The notes: generated by a model from the letters alone, not told the origin. A stretch of DNA of 7,719 nucleotides from Bacteroidota bacterium (GCA_021789755.1 JAJYJD010000165.1:1-7719), one strand, 5' to 3'. Shown: positions 1 to 6,871, numbered from the stretch's first letter. Program-made: numbers and translations.

Positions 1-2088
1 GAAAAAGAGTCCGAACTCCGTCCCCGCGAAAAGCAGGTTCGGGTCCCTGTAGTCTTCCGCGAAAGCCAGCACCGGTCCGTTCTCGGGAAGGTTGGAGCTT
101 ATTGACTTCCAGGTTTTTCCCTGGTCCGTACTTTTCAGCAAGTACGGTTTGAAGTCTTCGTTCTTGTGATTGTCGAAAGCTGCATAGACGGTGTTCACGT
201 CATGCTTCGACGCGATGACACGGGAGACATAAGACATGTCCGGGACTCCGGGGAATTTGTCGATCTTGCTCCACGTCTTCCCGTCGTTGTCGGTAACCTG
301 TATTAGTCCGTCGTCCGTCCCGACGTAAAGAAGACCTTCTTTAAGCGGAGACTCGGAAATGTTAGTCGTCGTTCCGTAGAATGAAGTCGATGTATTTTTC
401 GCGACAGCGTCAGGTCCCCATATTCTGCCGAGTATCTTCAGCTTGTTGACGTCAATCTGACGCGTGAGGTCACCGCTTATCTCGGTCCAGCTGTCGCCGC
501 GGTCAGTGCTCTTGAAGACTTTGTTAGCGCCGAAGTAAACGGTGGTATGGTGAAATGGGCTGACGAGTATCGGGGAGTCCCACTGCCAGCGGAGCGGGGG
601 TTCATTCTTCCCCTGTTGGGGCTGAATCCCGACCATTTGGCCGGTTTTTCTGTCAAAACGGACGAGACCGCCGTACTGGCTTTCGGCGTAAATGGTATTA
701 GGATCAACCGGATCGACGCGCGATTGAAACCCGTCGCCGCCGACTGTGATGAACCAATCCGAGTTGACGATCCCGGAAGCGCTCATTGTCTGCGAGGGCC
801 CGCCGACAGAGTTGTTGTCCTGCGTGCCTCCGTACACATAGAAGAACGGCATTGAGTTGTCGACATCGACGTCATAGAATTGCGTTATCGGCAAGTTGCT
901 CTTGAAGTTCCAGTTCTCCGCGCGGTCGTAACTCTCGTAGAGTCCGCCGTCGCATCCGACGAGATAGTAGTCCGGATCTTTCGGATCGATATACATGACA
1001 TGGCTGTCGACATGTTTCCACTTCTCATTAATATGTTCCATTGACTTCCCGCCGTTATCGGAGTACATCAGGTAAGTGCCCATCAGATAAATTCTGTTCA
1101 CGTTCTGCGGGTCGGCGTAGATTGTCGCGTAGTACATGGCTGTTTCGTTGTAGCTGTTCCGCTTCTCCCACGTCTCGCCGTAGTCCGTCGAGCGGAATAT
1201 TCCTCCCATACCTTTCGCTGCCTCGATGGTCGCGTAGAGGATATTCGGTTTGACGGGGGATACCGCGAGCCCGATCTTTCCCATATCGACGCCCGGCAGT
1301 CCGTGCGTCAGCTTCGCCCACGTTTCGCCGCCATCGGTCGACTTGTATATGCCGCTCTCCGGTCCGCCGTCGATGAATCCCCAGGCATGGCGGCGTCTCT
1401 CATATGCGGACGCGTACATGATGTTCGGGTTTGTCGGATCCATCTCGACATCGTTTACGCCTGTGTTCTCGCTGATGTTCAGGACATTCTTCCAGGTCTT
1501 GCCGCCGTCTGTCGTCTTGTACAATCCGCGGTCGCCGCCCGAACCCCACAATGGTCCCTGCGCAGCGACAAACACGACGTTGGAGTTCCTCGGGTCGATC
1601 AGGATCTTGCCGATATGTTCAGAGTTTTTGAGACCCATGTTTGTCCAGTTTTTTCCGCCGTCTTCTGTTTTGTAGACACCGTCGCCGTACCCGACGCTTC
1701 TCTGGCTGTTGGCCTCGCCTGTCCCGACCCACACGACGAACGGATTCTTCGGATCCATCGTGATGGCACCGATCGAGTAGACAGGCTCATGTTCAAACAC
1801 CGGGGTCCACGACGTACCATCATTATATGTCTCCCATACTCCGCCTGACGCAGCGCCGACGTAGTAGTGTGCCCTGTCGTTCGGATCTACCGCGAGGGCG
1901 ACGATGCGGCCGGAGGTGAACGCCGGTCCTATCGATCTCAGCTTAAGCCCGTTGAATGTCGCGGATGACATTACCTCGTCCTTCTCCGTCCCTGTTGCGG
2001 TTGCCTTCCGGTTGGTCTGGCCAAAGAGCTGCGCGCAAGAGGCCAGCAGGAAAAAGGAAGAAATGATGAGAATATGGGAACGCTTCAT
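1..2088 (-). CDS. Exported sortilin/BNR Asp-box beta-propeller protein (3' end outside window)
   Basis: The frame is open for 696 codons from ATG at 2088 to the window edge, so the C-terminus is missing. An AAGGAG ribosome site lies 9 bases before the ATG. Residues 1-17 form a basic-hydrophobic signal peptide. LASC at 15-18 fits a lipobox (Cys18), but cleavage by signal peptidase I shortly after LFGQ is also possible. The mature part is built from Asp-box repeats (S/T-x-D-x-G-x-x-W): residues 140-148, 191-199, 249-257, 299-307, 526-534, 598-606 and 652-660. Degenerate copies lie at 86-94, 342-350 and 385-393. Many repeats are preceded by DP-(K/R/T)-N-P strands. This is the pattern of VPS10/sortilin-like and BNR-repeat 'glycosyl hydrolase' annotations, which form one or two beta-propellers and are often about 1000 residues long. 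Such proteins act outside the cytoplasm. No sialidase-type catalytic residues can be assigned, so hydrolase activity should not be assumed. It is probably transcribed alone. Confidence 0.9.
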   Translation of the reverse strand, partial: MKRSHILIISSFFLLASCAQLFGQTNRKATATGTEKDEVMSSATFNGLKLRSIGPAFTSGRIVALAVDPNDRAHYYVGAASGGVWETYNDGTSWTPVFEHEPVYSIGAITMDPKNPFVVWVGTGEANSQRSVGYGDGVYKTEDGGKNWTNMGLKNSEHIGKILIDPRNSNVVFVAAQGPLWGSGGDRGLYKTTDGGKTWKNVLNISENTGVNDVEMDPTNPNIMYASAYERRRHAWGFIDGGPESGIYKSTDGGETWAKLTHGLPGVDMGKIGLAVSPVKPNILYATIEAAKGMGGIFRSTDYGETWEKRNSYNETAMYYATIYADPQNVNRIYLMGTYLMYSDNGGKSMEHINEKWKHVDSHVMYIDPKDPDYYLVGCDGGLYESYDRAENWNFKSNLPITQFYDVDVDNSMPFFYVYGGTQDNNSVGGPSQTMSASGIVNSDWFITVGGDGFQSRVDPVDPNTIYAESQYGGLVRFDRKTGQMVGIQPQQGKNEPPLRWQWDSPILVSPFHHTTVYFGANKVFKSTDRGDSWTEISGDLTRQIDVNKLKILGRIWGPDAVAKNTSTSFYGTTTNISESPLKEGLLYVGTDDGLIQVTDNDGKTWSKIDKFPGVPDMSYVSRVIASKHDVNTVYAAFDNHKNEDFKPYLLKSTDQGKTWKSISSNLPENGPVLAFAEDYRDPNLLFAGTEFGLFF

Positions 2089-2187
2089 GATGATAGTCTC
2101 CTTTGATTCAAGGTTCGCAAGAAAACCGCCAAAGGGGGTCTGCGCAAATGAAGCGCGGACGGACGCCTGCGGCGCACTCTGGACTGG

Positions 2188-2217
2188 AATATAGCCTCTG
2201 AATTCAAAACGTGTAAG
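2188..2217 (-). promoter_or_regulatory. Candidate promoter of the Asp-box exoprotein gene
   Basis: On the minus strand a CTTACA-like -35 (2212-2217) is separated by 18 bases from a TATATT -10 (2188-2193). The -35 matches the sigma-70 consensus at 4 of 6 positions. Transcription would start near 2181 and leave a leader of about 90 bases before the ATG at 2088. No riboswitch class was recognised in that leader. This is a motif-based guess; a lineage with a different sigma-factor consensus could use another site. Confidence 0.35.
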
Positions 2218-2235
2218 GAAAAAAACCATGTCCCC

Positions 2236-2269
2236 GGAAAAATGAAGGGCGGCCAATTGACCGCCCTTA
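2236..2269 (-). terminator. Hairpin terminator of the toxin-antitoxin unit
   Basis: AAGGGCGG (2245-2252) pairs perfectly with CCGCCCTT (2261-2268) around an 8-base loop. On the minus strand the stem is followed by CATTTTTCC, giving a short U-tract. It begins 11 bases after the antitoxin stop codon, so it fits an intrinsic terminator for that unit. The plus-strand side has no T-run. A near copy lies at 2984-3009. Confidence 0.7.
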
Positions 2270-2279
2270 CAGCGCGGTT

Positions 2280-2516
2280 CTATTTTGATGAAAAATGTGA
2301 TGAGTAACTATCGAGAAGTTCTCTTATTACCTTCTGATACGGGCTTCCATGATCCTTTGCTATCCTCTTGAAGAATTCAACGCTGGATTTACTCAAATTC
2401 AGCGTGACCTTCACATTGCTCTCTTTAAATGCAAGTTCTTCCGGCCTCGGTAAGAAGTCTTTTACGACTTCAACTTTGCCAATCTTTTCATCTGCGTACT
2501 TTATTTTCTTTTTCAT
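2280..2516 (-). CDS. brnA: BrnA-type ribbon-helix-helix antitoxin
   Basis: A 78-residue protein from ATG at 2516. I chose this start because a GGAGG/AGGGAG ribosome site sits just upstream. A longer reading from TTG at 2552 adds 12 residues but has no comparable site. The C-terminal half has ribbon-helix-helix features: a beta strand VKVTLNLS (35-42), helix SVEFFKRIAKDHG (45-57), and helix PYQKVIRELLDSY (59-71). The charged N-terminus (1-34) would be the toxin-wrapping segment, by analogy with BrnA. In the family, the antitoxin neutralises BrnT and represses the shared promoter. Its start overlaps the last 29 bases of the toxin gene, so the two are translationally linked in toxin-first order, typical of brnTA. 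The family call rests on this gene order plus the fold pattern; it could equally be annotated as a CopG-family antitoxin. Confidence 0.8.
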   Translation of the reverse strand: MKKKIKYADEKIGKVEVVKDFLPRPEELAFKESNVKVTLNLSKSSVEFFKRIAKDHGSPYQKVIRELLDSYSSHFSSK

Positions 2517-2784
2517 AAATCTGTTCTCCCTTCCTCCAATATCCTGCACCAACGATTCTTATCTTCTCATTTCTGTAGGTAAACCGAACAGTAATTATTT
2601 CTTCACCAGCTTTCCCAAAGCAATAAAATCTTTCTTCGTATTCACTATGTTCGAGGTCTCTGGCTATGACCCTGTCCGGATCGGCAAAGGCATATTGAGC
2701 TGCCTCAAAGGACAAATTGTGTTTCTCCTGATTCTTCTTATTCTTGTCTTCATCCCACTCAAAGGTGGTTTTAGTAACGGACAT
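2488..2784 (-). CDS. brnT: BrnT-family ribonuclease toxin
   Basis: A complete 98-residue protein. Family hallmarks are visible: the N-terminal FEWDEDKNKKNQEKH segment (8-22), followed by FEAA (26-29), DPDR (35-38), an R-x-x-x-x-R pair (R71, R76) and the C-terminal IRIVGAGYWRKGEQIYEKE segment (75-93). BrnT toxins have a RelE-like fold and stop translation by cleaving RNA until bound by BrnA. Here the C-terminal core reads GAGYWRKG where the best-known members carry an ISAR-like motif, so it seems to belong to a variant subgroup. The ribosome site is weak (AGAGAG close to the ATG), in contrast to the strong one of the downstream antitoxin. That would favour antitoxin excess. Length and order match an intact, functional module. 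Confidence 0.88.
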   Translation of the reverse strand: MSVTKTTFEWDEDKNKKNQEKHNLSFEAAQYAFADPDRVIARDLEHSEYEERFYCFGKAGEEIITVRFTYRNEKIRIVGAGYWRKGEQIYEKENKVRR

Positions 2785-2806
2785 TTCTCTCTAGACCACG
2801 CACCAT

Positions 2807-2835
2807 AATATACATACTCTGATATGGCTTTGCAA
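2807..2835 (-). promoter_or_regulatory. Promoter of the brnTA unit
   Basis: On the minus strand TTGCAA (2830-2835) and TATATT (2807-2812) are separated by exactly 17 bases, a good sigma-70-type promoter. The start would fall near 2800, leaving a leader of about 16 bases before the toxin ATG at 2784. The short leader and the spacing make this the best promoter candidate in the window. Confidence 0.6.
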
Positions 2836-2840
2836 CCATA
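2823..2840. promoter_or_regulatory. Candidate BrnA operator palindrome
   Basis: The 18-base sequence TATGGCTTTGCAACCATA is an imperfect palindrome: 7-base arms matching at 6 of 7 positions around a 4-base centre. It covers the -35 box of the toxin-antitoxin promoter. Ribbon-helix-helix antitoxins commonly bind such palindromes to autoregulate. Binding here is inferred from position only. Confidence 0.4.
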
Positions 2841-2983
2841 CGAAGGCTTACCTTGAGGTGGCCGAGAGACGGGAATGATGCGCCGGACAAATATGAACCC
2901 GTTCAAAAATTGCAACCTCTTCACAACGCAGAAAATCGAAGGATCAAAAGACCCGAGCCCGAGTCAGCTTACCTTTGAAAAGC
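2841..2983. other. Intergenic spacer without recognised content
   Basis: This stretch lies between the toxin-antitoxin promoter region and the transporter's terminator. Open frames that reach into it only shadow the toxin gene. No tRNA, riboswitch or convincing repeat was seen apart from the hairpin that follows it. Confidence 0.5.
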
Positions 2984-3009
2984 GAAGGGCGGCCAAACGA
3001 CCGCCCTTC
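2984..3009 (-). terminator. Hairpin terminator of the OPT transporter gene
   Basis: GAAGGGCGG (2984-2992) pairs with CCGCCCTTC (3001-3009), a 9-base perfect stem with an 8-base loop. On the minus strand it is followed by GCTTTTC, a short T-run. It lies 39 bases past the transporter's stop codon. Stem and loop ends are the same as in the hairpin at 2245-2268; only two loop bases differ. Confidence 0.65.
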
Positions 3010-3048
3010 CAAACCCCGTCAATCCAACTAATCCGCTGAATCCCGGTC

Positions 3049-5064
3049 CTACATCGCCACCTTCGGCGGTGCCGGTTGATCCGGCGAGCCGGCGTTTCTC
3101 AAAGGATAGTAAATCAGGATGAGAGCGAGGAGCAGGAATACAAGTATGCTCACTCCGAAGCTCGGATTTTCGAATATCATAGGCCATTTGATGTCATAGA
3201 ATGCAAGCGCGGCAAATATCAGTCCCGTCAGTGCTTCACCGGCAATAAAGCCGGAGGAGAGGAGGATGCCTGTATTCTCGACACGTGCGCCCTGCGCCTC
3301 GTTGAACTTGCGGCGCTTCACGACTATATCGACAATTCCCCTGATCAATCCGCCGACAAAAATTGCCGCGACGGTCCCGAACGGGAGATACATTCCGACG
3401 AATACCAGCATCGGGCTCCTGACGCCGCTAATGATGAACCCGAACGCCATTATCATACCGACTATCACCAGCGGCCACGCCATGTGCCCGCCTACGATTC
3501 CCTGGGCGAGAGCCGCCATCATTCCGGCCTGGGGAGCCGGAAGATTTCTTCCCCCGAAACCGACCCCGCCTTGATTAATGTCTCCCTGGTTCAGAATCAT
3601 CAGGGGAATAAACATGACAGCCGAGCCGGCAAATACGCCCAGCAGATCTCCTACCTGCATCTTCCACGGAGTACCGCCGAGTATATGTCCGACCTTCAGG
3701 TCCTGCAACATTTCGCCTGCGACTGCAGCTGCCACGCAGACCACAGCGGCGACGCCAAGTACAGCTGCTACGCCGGCGACTCCGGTCTGTCCGAGGACGA
3801 CCATCAGGAGGGCGGCGATCAACAGCGTCGAGATTGTCAGTCCGCTTACCGGGTTGTTGCTCGAACCGATGATTCCGACCAGGTAGCCGGATACAGCGGC
3901 AAAGAAGAATCCCGCGATAAGCATGACGACCGTTGCGGTCAGGGCCGCAGCGACGTTCTGCGCGAAGAAGTTATAGATGAAGAAGGTTGCGATACCGGCG
4001 AGGATAACTCCGCCTCCGACATATCTGAAGTCCATGTCGCGCTCGGTCCTGATCTCGACCCGACCTCCGGCAGCAGACTTCTTCACGTCGCTGATGGCTC
4101 TGCCCAATCCGACACTCAAGCTTTTCCTCATCTTATAGAGAGTATAGCCGGCGCTGAAAAGCATTCCGCCGATTGCGATCGGACGGACAAGGGTCAGCCA
4201 AACCGAATAGCTGAGCGCAATCCATGAGCTTTGCGACGCGGTCGCAGGAAGCGACGTTGGACCTATAAAGTAGAGAAGAAGCGGTACGAAGAGTCCCCAG
4301 GCTATGATGCCGCCGCTGAAGTTCAATGCCGCGAGCCGCGGCCCGATAATGTATCCGACGCCAACGTATGCAGGACTGACTCCGGGAGTCGTGAGCAGTG
4401 CCCCGCCTCCGGCCTGAATCGTCGAGTTCGTTGAACCGCTATTGAGCGACAACGGGAGCGGAGTAAATTTGATGAACCTTTCCCATGCGCCTGCAAAGAA
4501 GTTGAGCTGGCCGAGTGCCTGTATGACGCCTCCAAGTCCCATTGCGCTGAAAAGATATTTTGCGCCAGTACCGCCCGTGCGTCCGGCCTTGTGAATTTCC
4601 GAGGCGGCGACCGATTCGGGGAACGGAAGTTCCTTGTCCTCCACCATTACCCGTCGGAGAATCGTAACGAAGAGAATGCCGAGGACACTTCCGACAAACA
4701 TGATGGCAGTCGCCTCCAGGTAGTGGCTGCTGTCGAAGTGCTTCCATATACCCGCGATGTAAAATGCCGGTATCGTGAACACTGCACCGGCGGCTATTGA
4801 TTCGCCGATCGCACCGACCGTCCTGGCGAAATTCTCTTCGAGCAGACTTCCCTTCATGAGTCGCAGGACTGCCATGCCTATCACAGCGGCCGGATATGTC
4901 GCCGCTATCGTCATCCCTGCTTTCAAACCTAAGTAAGCGTTCGCCGCGCCAAGTATGACGCACATTATCAAGCCCAACAGCAACGCCCTTAAGCTGAATT
5001 CCTTCATCGTGGTCTCAGCAGGCACATACGACTGAAACTGAGTACCCGAAACCTGTTCAGCCAT
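3049..5064 (-). CDS. OPT-family (oligopeptide/metal-chelate) transporter
   Basis: A complete 671-residue polytopic inner-membrane protein, usual in length for bacterial OPT carriers. The ATG at 5064 follows AAGGAG with a 6-base gap. Family landmarks in order: the first membrane span and AYLGLKAGMTIAATYPAAV (43-61); ENFARTVGAIGESIAAGAVF (77-96); LPFPESVAASEIHKAG (146-161), matching the family's LPFPEG-x-A-x-AE motif; GSSNNPVSG (400-408); LKVGHILGGTPWKMQ (456-470); NLPAPQA (507-513); and GFIAGEALTG (605-614). About 14 hydrophobic segments are spread along the chain, with a cytosol-type charged stretch at 311-347. Characterised OPT/YSL relatives import peptides or metal-chelator complexes, driven by the proton gradient. 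The substrate of this one cannot be read from sequence. It is divergently oriented to the phosphohexomutase gene and has its own terminator, so it is probably monocistronic. Confidence 0.93.
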   Translation of the reverse strand: MAEQVSGTQFQSYVPAETTMKEFSLRALLLGLIMCVILGAANAYLGLKAGMTIAATYPAAVIGMAVLRLMKGSLLEENFARTVGAIGESIAAGAVFTIPAFYIAGIWKHFDSSHYLEATAIMFVGSVLGILFVTILRRVMVEDKELPFPESVAASEIHKAGRTGGTGAKYLFSAMGLGGVIQALGQLNFFAGAWERFIKFTPLPLSLNSGSTNSTIQAGGGALLTTPGVSPAYVGVGYIIGPRLAALNFSGGIIAWGLFVPLLLYFIGPTSLPATASQSSWIALSYSVWLTLVRPIAIGGMLFSAGYTLYKMRKSLSVGLGRAISDVKKSAAGGRVEIRTERDMDFRYVGGGVILAGIATFFIYNFFAQNVAAALTATVVMLIAGFFFAAVSGYLVGIIGSSNNPVSGLTISTLLIAALLMVVLGQTGVAGVAAVLGVAAVVCVAAAVAGEMLQDLKVGHILGGTPWKMQVGDLLGVFAGSAVMFIPLMILNQGDINQGGVGFGGRNLPAPQAGMMAALAQGIVGGHMAWPLVIVGMIMAFGFIISGVRSPMLVFVGMYLPFGTVAAIFVGGLIRGIVDIVVKRRKFNEAQGARVENTGILLSSGFIAGEALTGLIFAALAFYDIKWPMIFENPSFGVSILVFLLLALILIYYPLRNAGSPDQPAPPKVAM

Positions 5065-5345
5065 GGATTGCTCCTTGTTTTTGTTTAGGAAAGGTTAGAA
5101 TGGTGGTCAGTAGAAAATCGAGAACGGTTCACTGAATCTATATTGGAATGTCCAGAGCGTCTGGCGGAGAAGCAAGGTATAGTTCTTAGTTGGGCCATTA
5201 ATTTGACTCGAAAAATATAAACCCATTCCGCCGGAATATCAACGTTCCTCAATCGTTGAATGTTTGGTTGTCGAATTTTATTTTGTTCCCAGTTGAGTAA
5301 CCGGCTCTATTCACCTGACAGGTCAAAAATCAAAAGGATCCTCAA
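5065..5345. other. Divergent intergenic region between OPT and phosphohexomutase genes
   Basis: This AT-richer spacer must hold the promoters of both flanking genes. Three small inverted repeats are visible: CCAGA-gcg-TCTGG (5152-5164), ATTCC-gcc-GGAAT (5225-5237) and TCAACG-N9-CGTTGA (5239-5259). The last abuts the candidate -35 of the plus-strand gene. No convincing sigma-70 promoter for the transporter was found on the minus strand. No gene is seen. Confidence 0.5.
5256..5284 (+). promoter_or_regulatory. Candidate promoter of the phosphohexomutase gene
   Basis: TTGAAT (5256-5261) and TATTTT (5279-5284) are separated by 17 bases, placing the start near 5291 and giving a leader of about 55 bases. 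The -35 box overlaps the right arm of the TCAACG/CGTTGA inverted repeat, so a repressor or activator could act there. The match is moderate only. Confidence 0.4.
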
Positions 5346-6746
5346 ATGGAAAAGATCAAATTCGGCACGGATGGATGGCGCGGCGTCATTGCGCAGGATT
5401 ACACGTTCAGCAACGTTTCGAGAGTCGCTCTCGCAACGGGGAGATTCTACAAGAGACATAAAAATGCGAAGAACGGGATCCTGATCGGATATGACACCAG
5501 ATTCCAGTCGGCCGAATTTGCGGAAAGGACCGCCCAGGTAATCGCAAGCACCGGCATGAAAGTCACGCTATCAGACGGCTACTGCCCGACCCCCGCACTC
5601 TCGCTGGCAATTCCGGAATTCAAGGCGGCGGCCGGAGTGGTCATCACTGCCAGTCACAACCCGGCAAGATACAACGGTTTCAAGCTGAAGGCCGACTTCG
5701 GCGGCCCCGAAGACGTCGAGATAGTGAGCAGGGTTGAAAGAGAAGCCAACAAGACTTCGGAGAGAGCCCTTGGCGTCGTCAAGAAAAGTTTTGAGGAGCT
5801 TGCAAAGAAGGGCCTGATAAAGAAGGCAAACCTCAGACAGATTTACATAGATGATCTGAAAAAAAAGATAGACGTAGCGGCAATCAAGAGTGCGAGGTTG
5901 AGGATCGCACATGACGCGATGTACGGAGCAGGTCAGGGAATTTTACAGCAGATCATAGAGGATGCCGTCGTTATCCATAACGAGTTCAACCCGTCGTTCG
6001 GCGGCGAGCACCCTGAACCGATCGCCGCTCACCTCGGCGGACTGATGAAATTTGTTCCTCAGGGAAATTACAGCGTCGGCCTTGCGACCGACGGTGACGC
6101 GGACAGGATCGGCGCCGTCGATGAGCACGGCAACTTCGTCGGACCGCAGGAGGTCTATGCACTTCTCCTGAAATATCTTTACGAGACCAAAGGCATGAGA
6201 GGCGAGGTCGTGAAAACGGTTTCCGTCGGCGAGATGCCGGATAAATTGGCGAAGATCTACGGACTTCCGCTAACCGAACTTCCGGTCGGATTCAAGCACG
6301 TCGCGTCGCTCATGGTCACGCGCGACGTACTTATCGGCGGCGAAGAGAGCGGCGGCGTCGGGTTAAAAGGCCACATCCCGGAGCGCGACGGACTCTTCCT
6401 CGGGTTGACACTTTGCGAAATGATGGTTAAGAGAGGACGCACCCTCGGCGAACTCGTCAAAGAACTCTTTGACCAGGTCGGACCGCACGTCTACAGGAGA
6501 ATCGATGTTCGCACCACCGAGAAGTATAAGCAGAAAGTACTTGGCAAACTCAGGAAGGGACTGAAGGAAGTGGCCGGACACAAAGTCGATCATATTCTGA
6601 AGATCGATGGTTTCAAGTACTTCTTCACCGACGGGGGATGGATGCTCGTCCGTGCCTCAGGAACCGAGCCGTTGATCCGGTACTATTGCGAAGCCGACTC
6701 GAAGGAAAAAGTCGACAAGATTCTGGAAGCCATCACAAACATCTGA
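5346..6746 (+). CDS. Phosphoglucomutase/phosphomannomutase family enzyme (alpha-D-phosphohexomutase)
   Basis: A complete 466-residue cytoplasmic enzyme with all four functional loops of the alpha-D-phosphohexomutase superfamily. TASHNP (101-106) carries the phosphoserine, Ser103. DGDADR (249-254) binds Mg2+ through Asp249, Asp251 and Asp253. GEESGG (332-337) is the sugar-binding loop. RASGTEPLIR (436-445) binds the substrate phosphate. The N-terminal KFGTDGWRGV (5-14) is also typical. It moves phosphate between C1 and C6 of a hexose, via a 1,6-bisphosphate intermediate, feeding nucleotide-sugar, glycogen or cell-wall precursor synthesis. GEESGG resembles phosphoglucomutases more than GlmM (usually GEQSGH) or the GEMSGH type, so glucose phosphate is the likelier substrate, though mannose phosphate cannot be excluded. 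The start is supported by AAAAGGA 7 bases upstream. Confidence 0.94.
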   Translation: MEKIKFGTDGWRGVIAQDYTFSNVSRVALATGRFYKRHKNAKNGILIGYDTRFQSAEFAERTAQVIASTGMKVTLSDGYCPTPALSLAIPEFKAAAGVVITASHNPARYNGFKLKADFGGPEDVEIVSRVEREANKTSERALGVVKKSFEELAKKGLIKKANLRQIYIDDLKKKIDVAAIKSARLRIAHDAMYGAGQGILQQIIEDAVVIHNEFNPSFGGEHPEPIAAHLGGLMKFVPQGNYSVGLATDGDADRIGAVDEHGNFVGPQEVYALLLKYLYETKGMRGEVVKTVSVGEMPDKLAKIYGLPLTELPVGFKHVASLMVTRDVLIGGEESGGVGLKGHIPERDGLFLGLTLCEMMVKRGRTLGELVKELFDQVGPHVYRRIDVRTTEKYKQKVLGKLRKGLKEVAGHKVDHILKIDGFKYFFTDGGWMLVRASGTEPLIRYYCEADSKEKVDKILEAITNI

Positions 6747-6753
6747 GGTCTTC

Positions 6754-6871
6754 ACCGCAAAGGCCCCAGTGCCGTCTTGCGGCATACCGTATATTCATCT
6801 TCTGTAATAGTGAACGGGAGGCGCGAAGCAGATTTGGTAATGAAATCATTTCATCTCAGCGGCTTTGCGGT
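6754..6871. repeat. Spacer bounded by inverted ACCGCAAAG / CTTTGCGGT
   Basis: ACCGCAAAG (6754-6762) recurs as its exact reverse complement CTTTGCGGT (6863-6871), 100 bases apart. Between them lie two small hairpins: TGCCG-tcttg-CGGCA (6770-6784) and ATGAAA-tca-TTTCAT (6840-6854). The outer arms resemble the 'accgcaaag-gcgcagag' type of degenerate intergenic repeat that I recall from many bacterial genomes, though I cannot check this here. As RNA the arms could close a roughly 118-base structure between the two genes. There is no T-tract, so it is not a clear intrinsic terminator. No riboswitch class was recognised. Confidence 0.45.

Noticed and set aside
1303..1848. A 181-codon plus-strand frame, and others, across 547-1848
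   Set aside because: They are antisense shadows of the Asp-box exoprotein, whose minus-strand frame is open without a break through the whole region and has repeated motifs.
2516..2552. A longer start for the antitoxin at TTG 2552
   Set aside because: The ATG at 2516 has a strong purine-rich ribosome site just upstream, and the extra 12 residues have no family-like features.
2664..2924. An 86-codon minus-strand frame overlapping the toxin and its promoter
   Set aside because: It overlaps the toxin in another frame, runs through the promoter and operator, and has no domain or good ribosome site.
3076..4227. A 383-codon plus-strand open frame opposite the OPT transporter gene
   Set aside because: Its translation is rich in Asp, Glu, Arg, Ser and His with no domain pattern, as expected from the antisense of a GC-rich membrane-protein gene. 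The opposite strand has all the OPT signatures.
4439..4963. A 174-codon minus-strand frame inside the OPT gene
   Set aside because: It is an out-of-frame shadow of the OPT coding sequence, rich in Arg and His and with no recognisable domain.
5152..5164. CCAGA-gcg-TCTGG as a regulator site for the transporter
   Set aside because: The arms are five bases long and no -10/-35 pair for the transporter can be placed near it, so chance is likely.
6770..6784. TGCCG-tcttg-CGGCA as terminator of the phosphohexomutase gene
   Set aside because: The stem is only five pairs and no T-run follows, so it is reported only as part of the larger inverted-repeat spacer.
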